Source of the DNA: RUG343 sp964486215
GTDB taxonomy: Bacteria > Bacillota_I > Bacilli_A > RF39 > UBA660
Direction: 5' to 3'
Assembly: GCA_964486215.1 (NCBI GenBank)
Contig: CAZALI010000026.1
Coordinates: 1-8,604, forward strand
Length of the DNA: 8,604 bases
Part shown: positions 5,634-8,604 of the stretch, piece after piece
How the letters are laid out: the number at the start of each line of letters is the position of its first letter
Position numbering within the stretch: position 1 is the stretch's first letter
Notes under the pieces: model-generated
What the model was told of the DNA's origin: nothing
Databases searched by the model: none
The model's input: the letters and a program-made list of their open reading frames with translations, nothing else
Program-made: the position numbers and the translations under genes

Positions 5634-6292
5634 TCTACTCTCCAATCTATTTCTTTTATATTATTATCTTTTAAAAACTTGTTTGTTTTAGAAAATGGCT
5701 TTGATCCAAAGAAACCATTTCTAGCTGAGAATGGTGATGGATGAGCTGATTCTATTACTAAGTGTTTTGGATTAGTAATTAATTCTTTCTTTTTACGAGC
5801 ATATGCTCCCCAAAGTATAAATACTATGGGAGTATCTTTTTTATTTAAAATTTTTATTACTTCATCTGTGAATGTTTCCCAGCCCATTGAAACATGTGAA
5901 GTTGGCTTATGTTCTTCTACTGTAAGAACAGCATTTAGAAGTAATACTCCTTCACTAGCCCACCTCTTTAGTGAGTTAGATTCTGGAAATGGTATTCCTA
6001 AATCACTTTCTAGTTCTTTAAAAATGTTTACTAAAGACGGTGGCTTTGAGACAAAATTAGACACAGAAAATGATAATCCTTCTGCTTGATTAGGTCCATG
6101 ATATGGATCTTGTCCTAGGATTACTACTTTTACATTATCATAGTCAGTATATCTAAAAGCATTAAATACTTCATTTTGGGGTGGATATATAGTTTTCTTT
6201 TGATACTCTTTTTTTATATTTTCTATTAATTCTATAAAGTATTCTTTTTTATATTCATCAGCTAATACTTCATCCCATTTATTTCCTATCAT
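5630..6292 (-). CDS. ung: Uracil-DNA glycosylase (family 1)
   Basis: Ung removes uracil from DNA, from cytosine deamination or dUMP incorporation, and starts base-excision repair. The 220-residue protein is standard family-1 length and has every active-site block. The water-activating loop is GQDPYHGP (60-67, catalytic Asp62). The uracil-binding region is LLLNAVLTVE (117-126). The DNA-intercalation loop is HPSPFSA (184-190), with catalytic His184, followed by GFFGSKPFSKTN (193-204). It starts 8 nt after the rlmH stop; its Shine-Dalgarno AGGTGAT (6302-6296) includes part of the rlmH TAG, so translation is probably coupled. It overlaps the downstream membrane-protein gene by 4 nt. No missing catalytic residue. 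Confidence 0.99.
   Translation of the reverse strand: MIGNKWDEVLADEYKKEYFIELIENIKKEYQKKTIYPPQNEVFNAFRYTDYDNVKVVILGQDPYHGPNQAEGLSFSVSNFVSKPPSLVNIFKELESDLGIPFPESNSLKRWASEGVLLLNAVLTVEEHKPTSHVSMGWETFTDEVIKILNKKDTPIVFILWGAYARKKKELITNPKHLVIESAHPSPFSARNGFFGSKPFSKTNKFLKDNNIKEIDWRVE
5638..5643 (-). promoter_or_regulatory. Ribosome-binding site that fixes the PF06541 gene start
   Basis: GGAGAG on the minus strand, four nt before the ATG at 5633 and inside the end of ung. It favours the ATG over the in-frame TTG at 5645, which has no upstream site of its own. Confidence 0.7.
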
Positions 6293-6300
6293 AATATCAC

Positions 6301-6753
6301 CTACTTATGATATGTTTCATTGTTTAGTATTTTAAATGATCTATATATTTGTTCTAATAAGATTACTCTAAATAATTGATGTGGAAAAGTCATTTTAGAA
6401 AAAGATAATGAGAAGTTTCTTCTTTCTTTAATAGAGTCATCTAGACCTAGGCTACCTCCTATTACAAAAGTAATATTAGGATTAGATATATTTATTTCAT
6501 CTATCTTTTCTGCGAATTCTACTGAGCTTAGTTCTTTACCTTCTATATCTAGAGTAATAATATAATCCTTTTCATCTAGATGCTTTTCTATTAATTTAGC
6601 TTCTTCTTTTAGGCATTTATCTTCTAATAAAGATAGATCATTTACTTCTATTATTTCTAATTTAGTATACTTAGATATTCTTTTTGTATACTCATTTATA
6701 GCATCTACTAAATATTTTTCTTTAATACTTCCTACACAAATTATTTTTATCAT
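6301..6753 (-). CDS. rlmH: 23S rRNA (pseudouridine1915-N3)-methyltransferase RlmH
   Basis: RlmH is a SPOUT-class enzyme that methylates N3 of pseudouridine 1915 in helix 69 of 23S rRNA, using S-adenosylmethionine, on assembled 70S ribosomes. The product has 150 residues, slightly shorter than the usual 155-159. Diagnostic blocks are MIKIICVGSIKEKY (1-14), LDIEGKELSS (68-77), the SAM-binding knot loop FVIGGSLGL (96-104), and FSKMTFPHQLFRVILLEQIY (118-137), ending in the conserved Tyr-His-Lys tail (148-150). The ATG lies one nt after the walJ TAA, and its GAGG (6763-6760) is in the last walJ codons. It ends in TAG, the only TAG among the complete genes here. In Bacillus rlmH also lies just downstream of the wal operon. 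Confidence 0.97.
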   Translation of the reverse strand: MIKIICVGSIKEKYLVDAINEYTKRISKYTKLEIIEVNDLSLLEDKCLKEEAKLIEKHLDEKDYIITLDIEGKELSSVEFAEKIDEINISNPNITFVIGGSLGLDDSIKERRNFSLSFSKMTFPHQLFRVILLEQIYRSFKILNNETYHK

Positions 6754-6754
6754 T

Positions 6755-7522
6755 TTATACCTCTATAAATGGCGTTCCTTCTTTTTGATCAGCTATATAG
6801 ACTTTAGCTTTTATATCTTTTAAACTTTCTTTGGCTTTTTCTTTAGTATTGTTTACTTCACTTAAATGAGCTAATACTACATATTTGGTATTTTTACCCA
6901 TTACTTTTTTTAAATATTTAGCTGTAGTATTGTTAGATAAGTGTCCGTGATCTGATATTACTCTTTCTTTTAGAAATCTTGGATATGGTCCATCCATTAG
7001 CATCTTTTCATCATGATTAGATTCTATGAAATACAAATCTTTATTCATCATAGTTGTGAGTATCTTTCTATTTAAATAACCGGTATCTGTAACATAAGTA
7101 ATATGTTTATTATTATAATCAATATTATATCCGACTGATACTGGTGCATCATGTGATGTATTAAATAATTCTATATGAACTGGGCCTATATCAAAAGTGT
7201 TATCTATAAAGATACAATTAGTTTCTTTGATAGAAGACTCTTCTTCTTGAAGAGATTTTAACATTTTCTGTGGAATTAATAATTTTAAATTAGTTTTATT
7301 TAAAAGAGTCTTTATTCCTTTTATGTGATCTTTATGATTATGAGTTATTAATACTCCTAAGAAATCGTTTATATCTAAATTATTTTCTTCAAGAGATATT
7401 TCTAGTTGTTTATATGTAATACCAATATCTATTAATAATTTAACATTATCACAGATAAGTATTGTACAATTACCTTTTGATCCACTAGCAATATTTTTTA
7501 TTTTAATAGTAGTTAAGGGCAC
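6755..7522 (-). CDS. walJ: WalJ/YycJ-type metallo-beta-lactamase-fold hydrolase
   Basis: A 255-residue member of the YycJ/WalJ family, MBL-fold proteins associated with the WalRK cell-wall two-component locus and proposed to act as exonucleases or to coordinate division with replication. Metal-binding motifs are intact: HNHKDH at 61-66 (the HxHxDH motif), H124 in NTSHDAP, D146 in VTDTG, H192/H194 in SDHGHLSN and H219 in LAHLSEVNN. The N-terminal IASGSKGN (11-18) is typical. The start is a GTG, the first possible start after an in-frame TAA (7525-7523), with a perfect AGGAGG 11 nt upstream. The gene overlaps the 3' end of the M23 peptidase gene by 20 nt. Family assignment is firm; substrate is unknown. 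Confidence 0.9.
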   Translation of the reverse strand: MPLTTIKIKNIASGSKGNCTILICDNVKLLIDIGITYKQLEISLEENNLDINDFLGVLITHNHKDHIKGIKTLLNKTNLKLLIPQKMLKSLQEEESSIKETNCIFIDNTFDIGPVHIELFNTSHDAPVSVGYNIDYNNKHITYVTDTGYLNRKILTTMMNKDLYFIESNHDEKMLMDGPYPRFLKERVISDHGHLSNNTTAKYLKKVMGKNTKYVVLAHLSEVNNTKEKAKESLKDIKAKVYIADQKEGTPFIEV

Positions 7523-8604
7523 TTACAGCATGACCTCCTCTATATGGGTAACCAATCCAGAAACCAAAGTGTAAGTGTACTCCTGTGGCAAATCCAGATT
7601 GTCCCATAGCTCCAATTACTTGTCCTTTATTAACACTATCTCCTACTTTTACATATCTAGCTGAAAGATGGGCATACATAGTATATACTCCATTATGATG
7701 GTCAATAGTAATAAATTGTCCATTAACGTATTGAGAAGCTGATTGTACTACTGTTCCTGACTGAGCTGCGAAGATGCTTGATCCATATCCACAGCTGGCT
7801 ATATCAGTACCATCGTGAAGACCTCCCCAACGGTATCCAAATGGTGATGATATAGTTGAGCAAGTAGCTGGCCAGCCCCATGTACCTTTTGTTGGGACTA
7901 CTGAACCATAACTATCTCCTGTATAGTCTCCATAGCCACCACCATTTCCTGTACTTTTTGTTCCTCTGATAACTACTTCTTTTATTGGTTCTTTTATAAC
8001 TTCTGTTGAAACAGTAACTGTATTAGTTATTTCTCCATTTACTATTTGTAATTTCTGAGTAACTTTGTTTTCTCCGTTTACGCCTTTTTGTTCTACTTTT
8101 TGATAAGCTGTTGTCTGACTATTATCTTTCTTTGTTTCTGTAGTATAGTGTTTTGTTTCTCTTTTTACTTGGTGAACTTCTTCTACTACTTCTATTTGAG
8201 GTTTTACTACACCTACTCTTAATACTTGCCCAGGATAAAGCAATGTATCTTCACTAGTAATATCTGGATTAGCTACAAGCATTTCTCCTATAGACATTTT
8301 ATTATTGAAAGCTACATTTTCTAGGTTATCTCCGGCTTTAACAGTATATTTCTTTTGATCTTCTGTAGTGCCAAATAGCAAATATTTACTTAGTTCATCA
8401 GAAGATTGATATATTTTTTTATCTACTGGTATTTTATCTTTTTTAATAGTTATTTTATTTTTTATATAGATATTCTCTATTATTCTTCCTGTATCTCTTA
8501 TTTCTTTTTGAGTATCGTTAGCATAACTATTATAAGCATCAGTAGTTACGAATGATTTCGCAGTATTCTCTGCAGATTTAGTAAATGTTTCTTTTTTTAT
8601 GACA
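7503..8604 (-). CDS. Secreted LysM-G5-M23 cell-wall endopeptidase, 5' end outside window
   Basis: The frame is open from the stop at 7505-7503 through the window edge, giving the last 366 residues; any signal peptide or membrane anchor is upstream. In the visible part, residues 1-85 have no named domain, ending ENIYIKNKITIKKDKIPVD... A LysM peptidoglycan-binding domain spans about 86-130 (YTVKAGDNLENVA...LLYPGQVLRV). A G5 domain spans about 138-216 and ends in VIRGTK. A Gly/Ser/Tyr-rich linker follows, then an M23 (LytM/lysostaphin-type) domain to the C-terminus. Zinc and catalytic residues are present: H263 and D267 (HDGTD), H312 (YAHLS), H343 and H345 (HLHF). It should cut peptide cross-bridges of peptidoglycan outside the cell. 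Two cysteines (248, 271) flank the first zinc ligands. The ATG-less segment near 8381 is a continuation, not a start. It overlaps walJ by 20 nt. Confidence 0.95.
   Translation of the reverse strand, partial: VIKKETFTKSAENTAKSFVTTDAYNSYANDTQKEIRDTGRIIENIYIKNKITIKKDKIPVDKKIYQSSDELSKYLLFGTTEDQKKYTVKAGDNLENVAFNNKMSIGEMLVANPDITSEDTLLYPGQVLRVGVVKPQIEVVEEVHQVKRETKHYTTETKKDNSQTTAYQKVEQKGVNGENKVTQKLQIVNGEITNTVTVSTEVIKEPIKEVVIRGTKSTGNGGGYGDYTGDSYGSVVPTKGTWGWPATCSTISSPFGYRWGGLHDGTDIASCGYGSSIFAAQSGTVVQSASQYVNGQFITIDHHNGVYTMYAHLSARYVKVGDSVNKGQVIGAMGQSGFATGVHLHFGFWIGYPYRGGHAVSALNYY
7534..7539 (-). promoter_or_regulatory. Ribosome-binding site of walJ inside the M23 gene
   Basis: AGGAGG on the minus strand, encoded by the Arg-Gly-Gly codons of the peptidase C-terminus. 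It is 11 nt before the walJ GTG (7522). An ATG only 2 nt away (7531) is followed after one codon by TAA, so it cannot start walJ. Confidence 0.6.

Noticed and set aside
5634..5645. TTG start adding four residues to the PF06541 protein
   Set aside because: The TTG overlaps the GGAGAG site; the ATG at 5633 has proper spacing and makes a classic ATGA overlap with ung.
5826..6089. 87-residue plus-strand frame
   Set aside because: Antisense to the conserved core of ung; no upstream signal.
8379..8381. TTG at 8381 as start of the M23 peptidase
   Set aside because: The frame stays open upstream to the window edge with protein-like sequence, so this is an internal Leu codon.
1..8604. Mycoplasma-like genetic code with TGA as Trp
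   Set aside because: Trp positions use TGG and three genes end in TGA at tight gene junctions.
1..8604. CRISPR, tRNA, riboswitch or mobile element
   Set aside because: No regularly spaced repeats, cloverleaf, long structured leader, transposase or terminal repeats; gaps between genes are all under 100 nt.

Overview
The window is strongly AT-rich, densely packed chromosomal DNA from a low-GC Gram-positive bacterium. The genes for RNA polymerase delta (rpoE), WalJ and RlmH, the strong AGGAGG/GAGGTG ribosome-binding sites, and the arrangement DUF1934-argS-rpoE all point to the Bacilli side of the Firmicutes. Candidates include reduced-genome gut lineages near Erysipelotrichia, RF39 or Mollicutes; this placement is inference. 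TGA is a real stop: lemA, ung and the DUF1934 gene end in TGA and their neighbours start inside or just after it. TGG encodes Trp, so the mycoplasma code (TGA = Trp) is excluded.

Layout. (1) Positions 1-3261, minus strand, are information-processing genes. A divergent promoter at about 3262-3348 drives a DUF1934 (YwiB-like) gene, argS and rpoE. The unit ends at an intrinsic terminator whose loop contains the rpoE stop codon. Directly behind it a separate extended -10 promoter drives prfA (RF1), whose 3' end is cut by the window edge. (2) Positions 3349-4883, plus strand, are lemA and pta, joined by an ATGA overlap. (3) Positions 4905-8604, minus strand, are a tight five-gene run: a LysM-G5-M23 cell-wall endopeptidase (5' end outside the window), walJ, rlmH, ung and a PF06541 membrane protein. 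Junctions are a 20-nt overlap, a 1-nt gap, an 8-nt gap and a 4-nt overlap. The convergent pta and PF06541 genes share one 24-bp perfectly palindromic bidirectional terminator that touches both stop codons.

The window is core and housekeeping DNA. I see no tRNA, rRNA, insertion sequence, phage gene, CRISPR array or defence system, and no gap over 300 bp without a gene. No clearly new multi-gene system is visible. The best leads are fine-scale: RF1 carries Leu-Gln where the model RF1 has Ile192-His193 in the stop-codon reading site; the DUF1934 gene has no normally spaced start codon; terminators are nested into stop codons; a cell-wall hydrolase gene sits at the walJ-rlmH locus; lemA is coupled to pta; and CTAG is unusually frequent.
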